Positions 23,127 to 34,418 of a DNA stretch of 64,000 nt are shown one piece after another (the first letter of the stretch is position 1; each line of letters begins with the position of its first letter). A program made the translations under genes and the position numbers. The notes under the pieces were generated by a model that was given only the letters and a program-made list of their open reading frames with translations, ran no database searches and was not told the origin of the DNA. This stretch comes from Scleroderma bovista (Eukaryota; Basidiomycota; Agaricomycetes; Boletales; Sclerodermataceae). Where the stretch lies: NCBI GenBank assembly GCA_037178675.1, contig JAYMGJ010000709.1, forward strand, positions 1 to 64,000, read 5' to 3'.

Positions 23127-23649
23127 ACCTAAGATGACTCCAGCTTCATGTGCTTGGTGGGAAGGCCTGCTGAACTGTCTGCTGGCGCCTTCCTTTTTGC
23201 AAGTTGTGTTGGGATGTCAGATGGGTCAAACTGAAGAACCCACGGCTTGTGGGCCTTGTGGGTAAGCACTCGGCATGGAGTCACAGAGACAGGTTCAAAC
23301 CTACAATAAATCAGAAGCAAGAAACATTGTCAGAGTTGAGAAGACTTACTTCAATACACCGCTGTCCTTGCTGTCCTCTATTTCTGGGTCGAGCTTGCAG
23401 TCGATATCCTCGTCTTATCTCAGGGGATTCATCGGCATCTCTGAGGATAGTGAGCTTGTTGTGAATCGTGTCGACTGTTTGGCTTGCAGCGACCACCTTG
23501 CAAAACGAGTCCTGTATGCCGGCAGTTCCTTTGAATGCCTTCCACAGTGTTGCATGAAGAGTTTTGAGGGTAGCGCTAGCCTCTTCGACCTTTTCGAGCA
23601 CTTGTCCCTCCAAAGTAGCCTTCTGATCAGCAGAGAGGCTGCTGTCCAT
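23127..23649 (-). CDS. Small acidic gene inside the Tnp2 element, convergent with tnp2
   Basis: ATG at 23649 opens MDSSLSADQKATLEGQV and a predicted helical region with a regular charge pattern, to DADESPE near 23425. A one-base shift near 23420 is needed to enter an acidic exon (DEDIDCKLDPEIEDSKDSG). A clean intron with GTAAGT donor and TTGTAG acceptor (about 23295-23345) leads to a last exon with HKPWVLQFDPSDIP, LAKRKAP and the end HMKLESS, stop near 23127. The shift may be decay or a sequencing error. The protein is unknown to me. Its place inside the terminal repeats and its tail-to-tail order with tnp2 suggest an element-encoded accessory factor, as the second product of CACTA elements is, but this is inference. 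Confidence 0.5.
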
Positions 23650-23993
23650 AGTATCAACATTTTTTAACCTTTAGTAGAGTTACTTATGTGGTATCTGTGG
23701 TATCCTTTAGTCAGAATACAATTTTTTTGACCCTGGGTGATTGGACATCAACAGAAAAAAAATGAGTCTCCCACTTGGAGAGAGAACCAGTGACTTCAAC
23801 GTATATAACATTGTCGATTACAGTGAGAATGCGTGTAGTTGGTGCAGAGGACATGACAATATAGTTGAAGTAGTTAATAAACGGACTTAAGAGAATAGGT
23901 CCATGCATACCTTAATTAAAGTTTGGCATGTCAGAAAATGCTGGCTAGCACGATTATCTACTGGTACTACCTCCCACTTCCTCCCCGCCCTCG

Positions 23994-25921
23994 ATGACAG
24001 CAATGTTGTGCTTGTCGCCATCAAACAACCCTTCTGGCTCTCTTCTGATGGGCTCCTCTTCAACATTTCCCACTAGCCCGACTTTTCAGGACTTCCCCTT
24101 GCAGCATTCTCCAGATACGAATTTCTCACAGCCAACTGACGCATCGATGACGACATTCTCCACATTTTCAAATGTAAGTACTCTTTTCCGATCTTGATCT
24201 CACCACAACCTTTTGTTTTAGAACGCATATAGTCAGGTCAGCCTTCTACAAGAATGCAACAAGCACTTAGAAGGCCAAGTAATGAGACTTACTATAGAGA
24301 ACAACACTCTCAGGTGCGTAAAATCTATTCTACCACTCATTAACTCATACTGAGCTTACATTAGGTCCGCCTTCCAGTACCTGGCAGGGGCCATTGGTTT
24401 GCGCGACCTGGACCCCTGCCAGGTCGAGGGCAGCACTGTGTTCACCCAGCCGTCCACCTCATCGAAGTCACAGAAGGAGCTTGACTACAAACTCCCTGCA
24501 ACATGCAAAAATTACCCAGCAATCCGATTTTGGGACCGACAGGACTGGGACCAGTACCTCGACTCTGCTGAAGGACAGAAGAGTAAGTGCAGGACCTTAG
24601 GCTATCTCGAGGACAAGAACGGAGACGTGCCATTGAACAAGACTGCCAAAGCAATTCAGGTCATTGTCCGCCGGGGCTGGGCCCAACTGGTGCAAGAAGG
24701 ATCTGCGCCGCAATCTTGGGGAAGGCTGACAGCGAGTGCCCATGCTTTTTTCCACAACATGGAAAAGGTGTTTCCGATGTTCAAACTGGCAAACAATGGT
24801 TGGAAACTGGATTATCTCGCTTCGAATAGCTATTCCGCCTGGCGAAAACAGAAGCTGGATGCAAACTGTAGGTGGAAGAAAAAAGAAAAGGGGGTAAAGG
24901 TAGAAGAAGATGACAATGACAATGACGACAATGACGATGGCAATGACGATGAGGAGGTCAGCATGAAGCGTAAGGGCCCACGTTGCAAGTCAGAAGCCCC
25001 CGAGAAGAAACTCAAAGGTGTGTGTGGTGACATACATTTACAGTGAATATACCTAACTTTTTCTGTGTACAAGCGACTCATAAACATGAAGACGACTTAT
25101 CAATGTCCGGCTCAATGTCCTCACTCTCGCCTTCTTCTTCCAACACCTCCGCTTCACCATTGGGGTCAGTACAAGGTCTGTCCACAATGTTTTCTGAGCA
25201 AGATAGTCCTGTCCTCTATACGGCCACCAGGGAGAGGGAAAGTCAGCGCGAGTCAGGTGCTCTCATTGACCCACTGTAAGTAGGGACATACTTTTGTGGC
25301 TGACTCTACTGATATTAGTGCACTGCAGTGCTGGGCTGGCTCTTGCAGCCAGCAAGGCACAAGATATCCTGCCCCCATCGCCACCTCTTCCTGACTCCAG
25401 CACTCGAGCTCAAGCATCCCAGGACAGCTCTGCAACTGAGATGGCAAGACCAATTCTCGAACTAGCAGATGCCGTCTTACCTGGCGCTGTACCAAAGCCT
25501 GCTACGCCTGACAACACCCAGACAGTGCCAGTCAACAAAACTACCAAGGGTGGAAAGGCGAAGATGCGCCCAGGTCTGACCAAGAATGGACGGTATGTTT
25601 CAAAAAATTAGCACTAATACTACGCTCATTCGTTCCTAGTAACTTATGTGCTTACCGCTGGCGCAAACAAGTTCCATCGAGCGGGTCTACAGAAGAATTC
25701 CAAAAGTATTACACCGATTTGACCGCCGATAAACGAAAGGTAAGTTCACTCATTGCTAGGGATGTCGGGAAGCTCAGCATATGGGACAGTCATATGATGA
25801 TGAGGCCACAGCACTGGTAGGTATTTATTTTCTAGGCATCCCAATTCTAACACCCTCGGACACAGGTTGCAAACAATGGCTGGGACACGAAGATGATCAG
25901 AAATGGCACTCTTTATTAGAT
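23994..25921 (+). CDS. Multi-exon accessory gene of the Tnp2 element, apparently intact
   Basis: ATG at 23994 starts a Ser/Thr/Pro-rich stretch. Introns with standard GT...AG ends lie near 24174-24221, 24313-24363, 25017-25071, 25278-25335, 25593-25640, 25740-25789 and 25808-25863. Exon 2 is a short coiled coil (LLQECNKHLEGQVMRLTIE). The main exon has a Trp-rich core: FWDRQDWDQYLDS, YLEDKNG, GWAQLVQEG, SWGRLTASA, MFKLANNGWKLDYLA and SYSAWRKQKL. A run of acidic Asp/Asn/Glu and basic clusters follows, then Ser/Pro-rich exons and a basic GKAKMRPGLTKNGR segment. The end is VANNGWDTKMIRNGTLY with TAG at 25919. Joining these exons leaves no stop. I know similar Agaricomycete proteins but no function. 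Nuclear action is suggested by the acidic and basic tracts. Confidence 0.6.
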
Positions 25922-25984
25922 TTCAGTTGCATCGCTTCTCTGGCATGGACACAGTTGATTTTCTCCATTTTCTCATTGCTCCCA

Positions 25985-26215
25985 TCTTGATTCTCTCGTG
26001 CACTGGCACGCACGCACGCACATCATCTGGACCCTTGTTCCTGTCATTTTCGCCTCAATTTTCTTGCATGCACACATGAAGTTCATTTGGACCTTTTTCT
26101 CATCATCATCTCGATTCTCTTGCACGCACACACTTCATTCGGATTTTAGATCTTAGATGACACTGTTCTCGTCTCGATTCTCTTGCACACATGCACGCAC
26201 GCACTTCACCTGGAC
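25985..26215 (+). repeat. Degenerate CA-rich tandem repeats near the right end of the Tnp2 element
   Basis: About four imperfect units of 70-80 bp, each with TCTCGATTCTCTTGCAC, a GCACGCAC tract and a TTCAT/CTGGAC block. No gene. They may form a subterminal binding array. Confidence 0.65.
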
Positions 26216-26439
26216 ATTTACCCACATGGCCTCAAGTTCACTTTCCTAATCGTGTACTCTTCACATTATTCGATTGCACCTCATTGTAGATTTCTGGTAC
26301 CAGGCATTGTATGTAGTAGTAATAGGAATGCAATAATATGTGGTCATTTTAGGGCACATTTTGTAGGAAATGCAAAGTACAACCAGAAAATATATTGTCA
26401 TACCTGAGAATATGGTACTGCAAAGAATTGATATGCCAA

Positions 26440-26634
26440 AATGTGATATTTTATGTCACATCCCAAATCGCAACATGTTGTCACGCCACGCTCTGCCCAA
26501 GAATATCACAAATGTGATATTTGTCAACATTTTATTACAGAAATGTGATACTACATGTTTCGCAGCCACAGCCACCTGCAAATTCACATCACGACCTGTG
26601 GCGTCACACCAGGTGATGTCCACTTCTCACTGGG
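26440..26634 (+). repeat. Right subterminal palindromes and right terminal inverted repeat
   Basis: A near palindrome AATATCACAAATGTGATATT lies near 26503-26522, with further AAATGTGATA copies beside it. The 55-bp terminal repeat is 26580-26634, ending TTCTCACTGGG before the CCTGACC duplication. Confidence 0.85.
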
Positions 26635-26641
26635 CCTGACC

Positions 26642-27612
26642 TCCTGCTCGCACGCCACCGTACGTTTCATGCTTCCTGTCTCCACCCTGCATGTTCCCAA
26701 GGAGCCTCCTACTCCCACTACCACCTGTATTAGGCAATGGATCAGCAGCAGGGTGCCCTTCAGAATCTTTTCCTTCAGCTCGTGCAGGGCCAAATCGACC
26801 TGCAGAACAGTATCCAGGCCGTTTCTGATGTGCAGCAGGGTCTCGGTGCCCCCACCAAAGGCAAAGCATGAGGTGCTAAGAAGATTGTCACTGAACCTGG
26901 GAATTATGATGGCTCCCCCCAGGCGTTCAGGGTATGGTGGAGCAAGATGAAGTTGTGGGTCTTTATGAACCAGAGGGCCGGTCTCCTTAAAAAGAATAGC
27001 AAGATCATGGCAGCCATCCTCTCTCAGTTCGAAGGACCTAAAGCTGGGCGTTGGGCCCAGGTTAAGTTGGAGTACTACATGGGCCCAAATGTCCAGTACC
27101 CGACTTGGGATGAGTTACAGGCAGAGATAACTGGTTATTTCGTGCCTGGAAACAATGCTGACTGGGCTAGGTCTCAGCTGTTGAAGTTGCACCAAGGGCC
27201 TTGTCAGCAAGTAGATGAGTTCCTTGCGACCTTTGAGTTGCTGAGGATAGAAAGTAACTGTCCCAATGCCTATGCTAGGGACTTGTTGGAAAGAGGCATG
27301 CAGAGGCAGGTCCACCAACAAGTGTACCTGCTTGGCAAACCTTGGTCGACCTATCCCCGAGTTAGCCACCTCAGTCAGGACCATCGGAAGAGCCCAGGAG
27401 CTCTTCTTGATTAATATGCAGGGTAATACCCACTATTTTTAACAGGGCGGAAGCTCTTCTCCTTATGGAGTAACCCTGGGTGCTGGCACCCCAATGGATA
27501 TCGATGCTGCTCAGCAGCAAAATCAACAATGGAGTAAAGGGCTCCAATGCTACAATTGTCAGGGGTTTGGACACATCGCTCGCGAGTGTTCACAACTGTG
27601 CCACCCACAATG
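26642..27612 (+). pseudogene. gag of gypsy C, downstream part
   Basis: After the transposon the frame continues into MDQQQGALQNLFLQLV (from 26740), a TGA near 26869 fitting CGA, then the retrotrans_gag domain: EPGNYDGSPQAFRVWW, LSQFEGPKAGRWAQ and ITGYFVPGNNADWARSQL (27100-27180), LRIESNCPNAYARDLLERG. A frameshift near 27340 follows. A CCHC zinc knuckle at 27548-27589 (CYNCQGFGHIAREC) closes the protein. It would form the particle shell and bind RNA. The N-terminal part is on the far side of the DNA transposon at 16690-16921. Confidence 0.87.
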
Positions 27613-27675
27613 AGGGCAACCCCAGCAAACCCGGGCTGTACAGCCCCAAGCCAATGACGAACGAGTCAATGCCAT

Positions 27676-28406
27676 TTGCAGTATGTCCTTCTCCGAAATG
27701 AGAAACTATTTCAAGAATTTAAAAGATTAGAGAGTGAGGATACAATGGGCACCCTTGCTCTCAAGTCTGAATTGGACACTGCAGTAAGAATCTTGGACTA
27801 TTGTCTCTCTTGTGCTAAATCTCCTGAAGCACAGGATATTTATAAATACTGCATCTCTCTTCTCTCTTGTAAAATACAGAAAACCCACAAAAAATCTTCT
27901 TCTGTAGTCTCTCCTGTTTCTGTCTCCTTCAACAAGTACTCTGTCTTGACCATAGATAGTATGGACTGTAACAACTCCCCTGTATCTATTGCTGTACCCT
28001 CTAAGGGAGTCCCTGCAAAGGGCTTGGCACCAGAGGTTAAATCGAGTGTGCTTAATTCCCTGTTGGATAATATTGTTTCTTCCCCTTTTTCATCTGAGGA
28101 ACCAGAAAGCCCCACCAGAACTGAACAAGTTTCTTTCTTGGACTTGCGAAGGTCCTTCACCTTGGAGTGTGAAGTGACGATGCCCGTCCACATTCGCGGA
28201 CCTCTTAACACTATTGAAGTAGACACCCTGCTAGACAGTGGCGCTACTGGTTGTTTTGTTGACAAGAGCTGGGCTCTTGATAGGTGCTTGCAGTTATCTA
28301 AGTTGGTAAAGCCTGTTCCAGTGCTTAATGTAGATGGCACCAGGAACCAGGAAGGCAATATCACACATTATGCATTACTTACAGTTGGTATTGGGAAACA
28401 CGCTGA
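27676..28406 (+). pseudogene. Protease region of gypsy C, cut short
   Basis: An open frame runs through a helical and Ser-rich linker to the aspartic protease motif DSG at 28234-28242 (DTLLDSGATGCFVDKSWA), then LVKPVPVLNVDGT and TVGIGKHAEP. At about 28407 the sequence changes to a fragment of the antisense gene of element A; the second half of the protease and the first half of RT are missing. The join lies in a 10-bp stretch GCCACGCACC shared by both parents. Confidence 0.87.
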
Positions 28407-28695
28407 GCCACGCACCTTAGGCTTCGGCCCCAGCCCTAAACGTTCCCGCATCGCCTTGCCAGCCGCCAGCGACTCGGCCTTCTCTCTCGCCCTCACCTCC
28501 GCCTCGGCCTTGCGCCTTGCCTCGAAATCCACTCACGCCTTCGCCTCAGTGACTTGCTTCGCCTCCTCTTTGGCCTTCCGCTTCTCTTCAGCAACCCTCC
28601 TCGCCTGCTCCTCGGCCTTCTTCTTCACAGCCTCCTCCGCCAATCTCCTCGCCTCCTGTTTGGCCGCCTGTTTCATCAGTCGGTCTCGTCATCGC
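28407..28695 (-). pseudogene. Transplanted fragment of the gypsy A antisense gene
   Basis: Nearly identical to 6021-6309 and in the same arrangement to the R2 that follows, including the CATCGC flank. On the minus strand it encodes the same Lys/Glu/Ala-rich coiled coil. The few differences are largely CG/CA or CG/TG. It must have moved together with the R2 left end, by recombination or template switching, from an element like A. It has no start and no end here. Confidence 0.88.
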
Positions 28696-31600
28696 TGTCA
28701 CGCACCAAACATGTTTGGTACTGTGGACATGGAGAAAGTTAGCCGATGAAATTAATGCGAAGAACACACCCAAGATCTGTTGAAAGATTGTCCCAACTTG
28801 AGGGATACAGACAGCCCTCGCTATCCATATCACGCAAAGTCAAGACTATCCCTATGTGAAGAATGAATACAAGCTCGTTGTAGCCATCTATCACATGAGA
28901 ATGACTATCCTGATGCGAGAGATGAATGCCAATGCTGACAGTCATCCCTTGCACGAGAACTGCCAAGAAGCAGAAGAATCCAAGGATTGATGATCATTTC
29001 AGTATGAGAGAGGAATGCAACCTACTGCAGTCCAACTCGCATACCAGAACAACCAAAGAAGCAGAAGAAATGATGGAGAAAAGAAGGAGAAAAGGAAGAA
29101 TCATTTTTAGCGCCCAAATGTCAAATTTAGGTGCCCAGGGCCGGCATTCCGATATTTTGAATAGCTCCACCATTTTTGAAGCTATCAATCATGTGACTAT
29201 ACCATCATGGAGCCTAGACCATGGTCTATCTGCCTGTCAAGTTTCGACATAAATCTGTTTATTTCCCACGGAGATATTCCACCTGCAATCCAGACACCCA
29301 CTTCATCACTCACTATGGAGTCCGCATTTTCTCTGGAACGTTTCTTCGCTATTGCAGCAGACCTCAACTATGTCCTGCTCTTGGGACAGCCCCTCCCTGA
29401 GCTCCTGTGTACTGTCTGGTACATATCTTCCTAGCCTGCTCCCTCAGTCCCTCTTGTTCTTGGTCAGCACATTCTCCTTGTCAGTCCTGCATTGCACACA
29501 TACTTTGGTCATCTCAAGTCTATCATTAGACTTGAAAATTCATACCTGGTCGTCTCTGTGTCTCCTGAGTCCTCTGCATATGGTCCTTTCATCCCAGAGT
29601 CCTGTCACATCCATCTCCCTCTATCATTCATCTTGCTTCCCTGGACACGTCGAATCCACTATTCACGTTTCACTTCCCTGCTATCCCACAACAAACATGA
29701 ATGAAACAGTGCTCTAGAACCCTTCTTAGGAGCCCTAATAGAGTACAGAACCTTCCCCTTACTGCTCAAGGGAAGACTGCACTTTGGGAGCACCAAATTT
29801 CGCATTTTTGCTCTACAGAAGCTCAATCCAAGGGATTTGTGACACTCTGTGACCAGCTGTGACTCTACTTGTCATTCCAGGCCCCCTGACACTGCTCTTA
29901 TGGTTGGATCAATTCTTTTATTATCCCCCAGCCACTCCCATCAGTGGCACTGCTTCAGAAGCTCATCTCCAGATCTAAAGTTCAATCAATCACAGGTTGT
30001 GCTTCCCTTCTGTCTGAGTCACACAGAGTCACTCTGGCTCACTCTGACTCACTCTTCTGCGCATTATTCATCCCCTCTTGGCATTACTAATCCCCATTAC
30101 TCCCCTTACCAATCACTTACCAATCATCCTTCAAATCATGCTTATCATGCTGCTTATCAATTCATGACTCATGCCCCTATGATTCATATGCATTATGTCA
30201 TCGCATATGCTCATTTAGCTTCGATCTACTCATCCCATGCTTCCCCCCCTCTCTTTTGGGCCCCATGCAATGATTTTTCCATAGTCTTGATTATGCACCC
30301 CTTTTTACCTATGTTTTTGCTCTTTCCCTTGGCTCAGCAGCTTGTTCAGGCTCTCCCCATTGATGACTCAGCCTGATTACACTGCTTATCAATCGCTTAC
30401 CAATTTCTTACCAAGCACTTAGTCATTTGTGCTTACAGGGCCACAGCCCCTCCTGTATATAAACCAGCAGCCAAAGGCTGCAAGGAAGTGTCTGCTTCCC
30501 CCTAAATAAGGCGACCACATTCACTCTCCCTCACTGTCTATAAGCTCTATCTCTGTCTTTGGACTTGTAGGTCACTCAGTGCTGGCCTAAAGCTCCTATA
30601 TTGCTGTTTATCAGATATATGTTGTATCTGATCATTTCTCTAGGCTCAAGCGCAGTCTAGCATCTCTGTCCACTCCATCCCATCACTGTTCATCACATTT
30701 TTGAACCAGGAACCCTGTCCCCTTGCTTCCCCTCTGCTCCATCACTGCTATTACCCCCCTATCATCAATCTATCATCACTCTTCTATCCCAGGACTCTTC
30801 CTAACCACTGTGGTAGGCTGAAGAGGAGTCAATACCATCCCAAGTCGCATTGCATCCCCATCAGAAGCCCTTCCCTTCCCTCCTGCATCCTGCCTGAAGG
30901 TGTGCAGTACATCCCCCTGAGGAGATTAAATACCAGAAACTGTCAAGACCGGTTCTCCTCAACAATCTTACTAGGAGGTCCAGGGGTGCAGGGAACTAAT
31001 GAGGAGGTAAGTCCAGACACTAGTAGGTGCTAGTTAGTGTGGAGAGTCAAGTCCGGGTCAAATGAACGAAGTCCGGGCACTAGAGAAGCACAAGGAGTAA
31101 GTCCGGGTTTTTGCGGAGTAAGTCCGGACTGCAGGAAAGTGGTCCGGAGTTGAGCACAGCTTGTCCAGAGTGAAGGACATCCCAGAGGTGGGATAAGTCC
31201 TGAGAGGTCTAGTGTCAAGTCTGGGACAGAGGTGGCTTTTGCCCTCGTGTGAGTAGGAGACTTGCTAGGATCGGACATAGGACCAAGGGGATGAGATAGG
31301 ATGGAGGCTGGAGTTGGCTGGAGTTCAGGAGTTCAGGTGAACAGATGGATTAGGAGAGCATAGTGGGTAGTACAGAGTGGGGAGTATCTTAGTCGAGATT
31401 TGATCTAAGGATCTACTAGGCCAGAGTACGGACAGGAAAATAAAGCAGGTACAGGAAAATAAACCAGAGCGGGAGCAGACACAGGGAACTAGGATTACAG
31501 GGACAACGGAGCAGATGCAGGGACAAGTGAAGTAAAGGGAACTAGGTCGGAAGAGGACAGGTAAGGGTCAGAGGTGGACTTAACTAATGTTAAGTCCGGA

Positions 31601-32225
31601 GCGATGTCCAGGACCGGAGGAAGTGGGACCAGAGGAAGTGGGACCAGAGGAAGTGCACGACCGGAGGAAGTGCACGACCGGAGGAAGTGCAAGAGCGGAG
31701 GGAGTGCACAGGCAGAGGAAGGGTGGAGTAGCTGGAGGAAGGTCCGGAGTTGGACATGGAAATGTCCAAGGTCATTGGTGGACCTATCAGGGGAAGCAGA
31801 GCAGAACAGGAGCAAACCTGAGCTGGAGTTGGATGTACCAGCTGGAGTTTGGCTAGGTCACAGACCAGACAAAGGGAGTGGCCGGACTGAAACTGGAGTA
31901 GCGACTAATGGTAGGTACAGGTCCAACATGGAGGAGTTAGACCACGGATCTGTCTAAAGGAAGACAGGGGTTAGTCCTGAGGTGGAGATGGATGTAGTGA
32001 CCGGAGTTGAGCTGGAGTGCAGCCTTGGGGCTGGAGATGGCCGGACTAGATCCGGAGTTGTGTCTATGCCTAAGGAGAGGTCAGGCGGGCCAGGGTTAGA
32101 CCGGAGTTGTGACTGGGAAAAGTATGGATATGACAGAAATGCAAAGGAAGACCACCACTCGCATATTGCTGTCATTTGGTGTTGGTTGTTGGTTGTTCTG
32201 ACCTCTTCCCTCACTTAGGCGCACA
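28696..32225 (+). mobile_element. R2 copy 2, interrupted by R3, chimeric flanks
   Basis: Starts TGTCACGCACCAAAC and ends GGCGCACA. Without R3 and its duplication it is about 2.33 kb, like copy 1. The left flank belongs to the antisense gene of element A and the right flank to RT of gypsy C, so the flanks are not a target duplication. TATATAAA lies near 30457. No coding content. Confidence 0.82.
30941..32135 (-). mobile_element. R3 copy 1: 1.2-kb solo-LTR-like repeat
   Basis: In LTR sense (minus) it starts TGTCATATCC at 32135 and ends GGTCTTGACA at 30941, the same end as the LTR of gypsy A. The target duplication is GAAAC (30936-30940) and GAAAT (32136-32140), one CG to TG change. It is dense in CCGG and holds a short GGAAGTGCACGACCGGA-type tandem array near 31608-31700. 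Confidence 0.87.
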
Positions 32226-34407
32226 ACGTGATAATGACTTATTTGTCAAACTTGAGAAGTGTCACTTCCACATTACTGAAGTCGACTTCCTCAGAATGAT
32301 AGTCTCACATGATGGAATAAAGATGGACCCTGAAAAGGTTAATGCTATTTTGAAGTGGTCTGAGCCAATGAATGTCAAACAGGTTCAAGCATTCTTAGGC
32401 CTCGGCAACTTCTATAGACACTTTATTAAAGACTATGCAATCATGGCTAGGCCACTGACAGACTTAACATGTAAAGATGTTGTGTTCCACTTCAGTGATA
32501 AGGAACATGTTGCATTTGAAGCCTTGAAGGCTGCTTTTACTCATGCACCGGTACTTCAGTACCCCAACCAGGACCATGAATTCTGCCTTGAAACTGATGC
32601 ATCTGAGTTCGCCGTCGGGGGAGTGATATCCGTTAAGTGTGAGGATGGCGAATTCAGACCAGTAGCATACATGTTGCACTCTATGACCCTGCCAGAACGC
32701 AACTATCCTATTCACGACAAAAAGATGCTGGCCATTATAAAAGCAACAGAGGCCTGGCACCATTATCTCAAGGCCACTCCTTATGCCTTTAAGATTTATA
32801 CAGACCACCATAACTTAACATATTTCATGAAGTCGCAGAATCTCTCCAAGTGCCAAGCGCACTGGCAGATGTGGATGACGCGCTTCAACTACTTGTTAAT
32901 TTATAAGAAAGGAACCCAGATGCACATTGCAGATCTGCTCAGTAGGCGATCATACTATTACATCTCGAGCTCCGACAACAACAAGGATCAAACCTTGTTA
33001 AACCCCGTATCTATGAAGTCAATCAACGTTATGGATCAGACTTATGAGGAGCGCCAGTCGCTGATCACAGACTTTCATGACACACCTGTCACTGGACATA
33101 AGGGTGTCAAGGCCACGTTTAACATGCTCAAGAAGCACTATACCTGGAAAGGGATGAAAGAGCAAATCCAGACCTATGTAAAGCACTGTCAAAAGTGCCA
33201 ACAGTCAAAGGTTTTGAATCAGAAGACTTCTGGAAGCCTCCTCCCTCTCCCTGTCCCAGAAGGACTGTGGCTTGATGTCACAATTTACCGAGATGCCAGA
33301 ATCCCTTGGTTATAACTATGTATTAGTGGTTGTTGATTGGTTCTCCAAGGAAGTAGTCTTTGTGCCATGCACTAAAGAGGAAACCACATTGTCAACCACT
33401 GAGTTATTTAGAGACCATGTCTGGTGCCAACATGGACTTCCTAGCATTGTGGTTTCAGACTGTGGATCAATCTTTGCGAGCAACTTCCTGGGGGAGTTGT
33501 ACAGACTCTTAGGCATAAAGCGCAAGATGTCTACTGCATTTCACCCTCAAACTGATGGTCAAATGGAGCAGTTGAACCGTGAAATCAATCAGTACCTTTG
33601 AACTTACATTAACGACCACCAAAGTGATTGGGCCAAGTGAATCAAGATCACCCAATTTGTTTGGAACAACATGGTCTCGGAGATTACCACTGATTCCCTG
33701 TTTGGAATTACCCAGAGTTATTCCCCACGTATGGGTATAGAACCAGTGCAGACAGCAGCCCCACTAAGGACTTTGCTGCCATATTTAACAAAGTCATTGA
33801 ATCTTCTGAGAAGGCTAAACGCAACATGAAGCTTCAGGCAGATAAGCATAGAAATCCTGCCCCAGATTATATTGTCAGTCAGCAAGTCTGGCTTTCAACG
33901 GAAAACCTTCATATGTTAAATCGTGCTTCTAAGAAGCTCACAGAGAAATGGATTGGCCCCTATGAGGTCACTTGTGTAACCCTGAACATGGTCGAGCTTA
34001 AGCTCCCAAAAACTCTTCAGATTCACCTGGTAGTGAATGTTTCCCGAGTCAAACCTTATTTAGGTCCACTCCCTGGACAACCTGTTCCCCGGCCCGGACT
34101 GGTACATGTTTCTGAAGAACACAATGAAGAGTATGAAGTGGACTATATTGTAGCATCTCGTATTTATAGATGCCAGCTCCAGTACTTGGTACATTGGAAA
34201 GGGTATGAAGAACACAAAAGAATGTGGGAACCCTTGTCAAATCTGAAAAATTCTCCTCTGGTAGTCAAGCATTTTTATAAGGAAAATCCCTCTGCCCCTC
34301 AAAAGCTTTGCATGGTGCAGTTGGACTTCAACTCGTTATTTACTTGGATCCCCAAGCACCTCACCATATGCAAACCTACCTTTTGCAGTCTGGAATCCTG
34401 CACCTAA
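32226..34407 (+). pseudogene. RT (3' half), RNase H, integrase and chromodomain of gypsy C
   Basis: It enters RT after the active site (DLFVKLEKCHFHITEVDF), then AFLGLGNFYRHFIKDY, RNase H (ETDASEFAVGG near 32592; YTDHHNLTYF near 32799), LLSRR, and the integrase zinc region (HDTPVTGHKG; HCQKCQ near 33187). A small deletion near 33280 removes the first catalytic Asp block present in copy D (TMDFTEMPES). The second Asp is in VVSDCGSIF, where D has SDRGS; the Glu is in QMEQLNREI. TGA codons near 33599 and 33638 break the frame, with a frameshift near 33760. A chromodomain lies near 34130-34290 (YEVDYIVASRIY, YLVHWKGYEE). Inactive. Confidence 0.92.
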
Positions 34408-34418
34408 GGGGGGAGTAG

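Larger units (their letters stand above)
16922..26634 (+). mobile_element. 9.7-kb DNA transposon with Tnp2-type transposase and two further genes
   Basis: Bounded by 55-bp terminal inverted repeats (16922-16976 and 26580-26634, one mismatch) and by a perfect 7-bp target duplication CCTGACC (16915-16921, 26635-26641). Inside are a tnp2 pseudogene (+), a short gene (-) at 23127-23649 and a multi-exon gene (+) at 23994-25921. R1 (20343-22442) is a later insertion; without it and its 4-bp duplication the element is about 7.6 kb. It interrupts the gag of gypsy C. A CACTA/Plavaka-like class is plausible from the transposase, but the ends do not read CACTA. Confidence 0.85.

Noticed and set aside
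16922..26634. KDZ-type transposon
   Set aside because: The protein blocks (VSLDGAQLY, FIPGPNKPKN, MERTIGNLG) match the Tnp2 family; no KDZ-type CxC domain or TET/JBP gene is present.
31574..31957. Gly/Arg/Ser-rich frames in R3
   Set aside because: They come from the CCGG-rich short repeats, differ between R3 copies and have no conserved start or stop.
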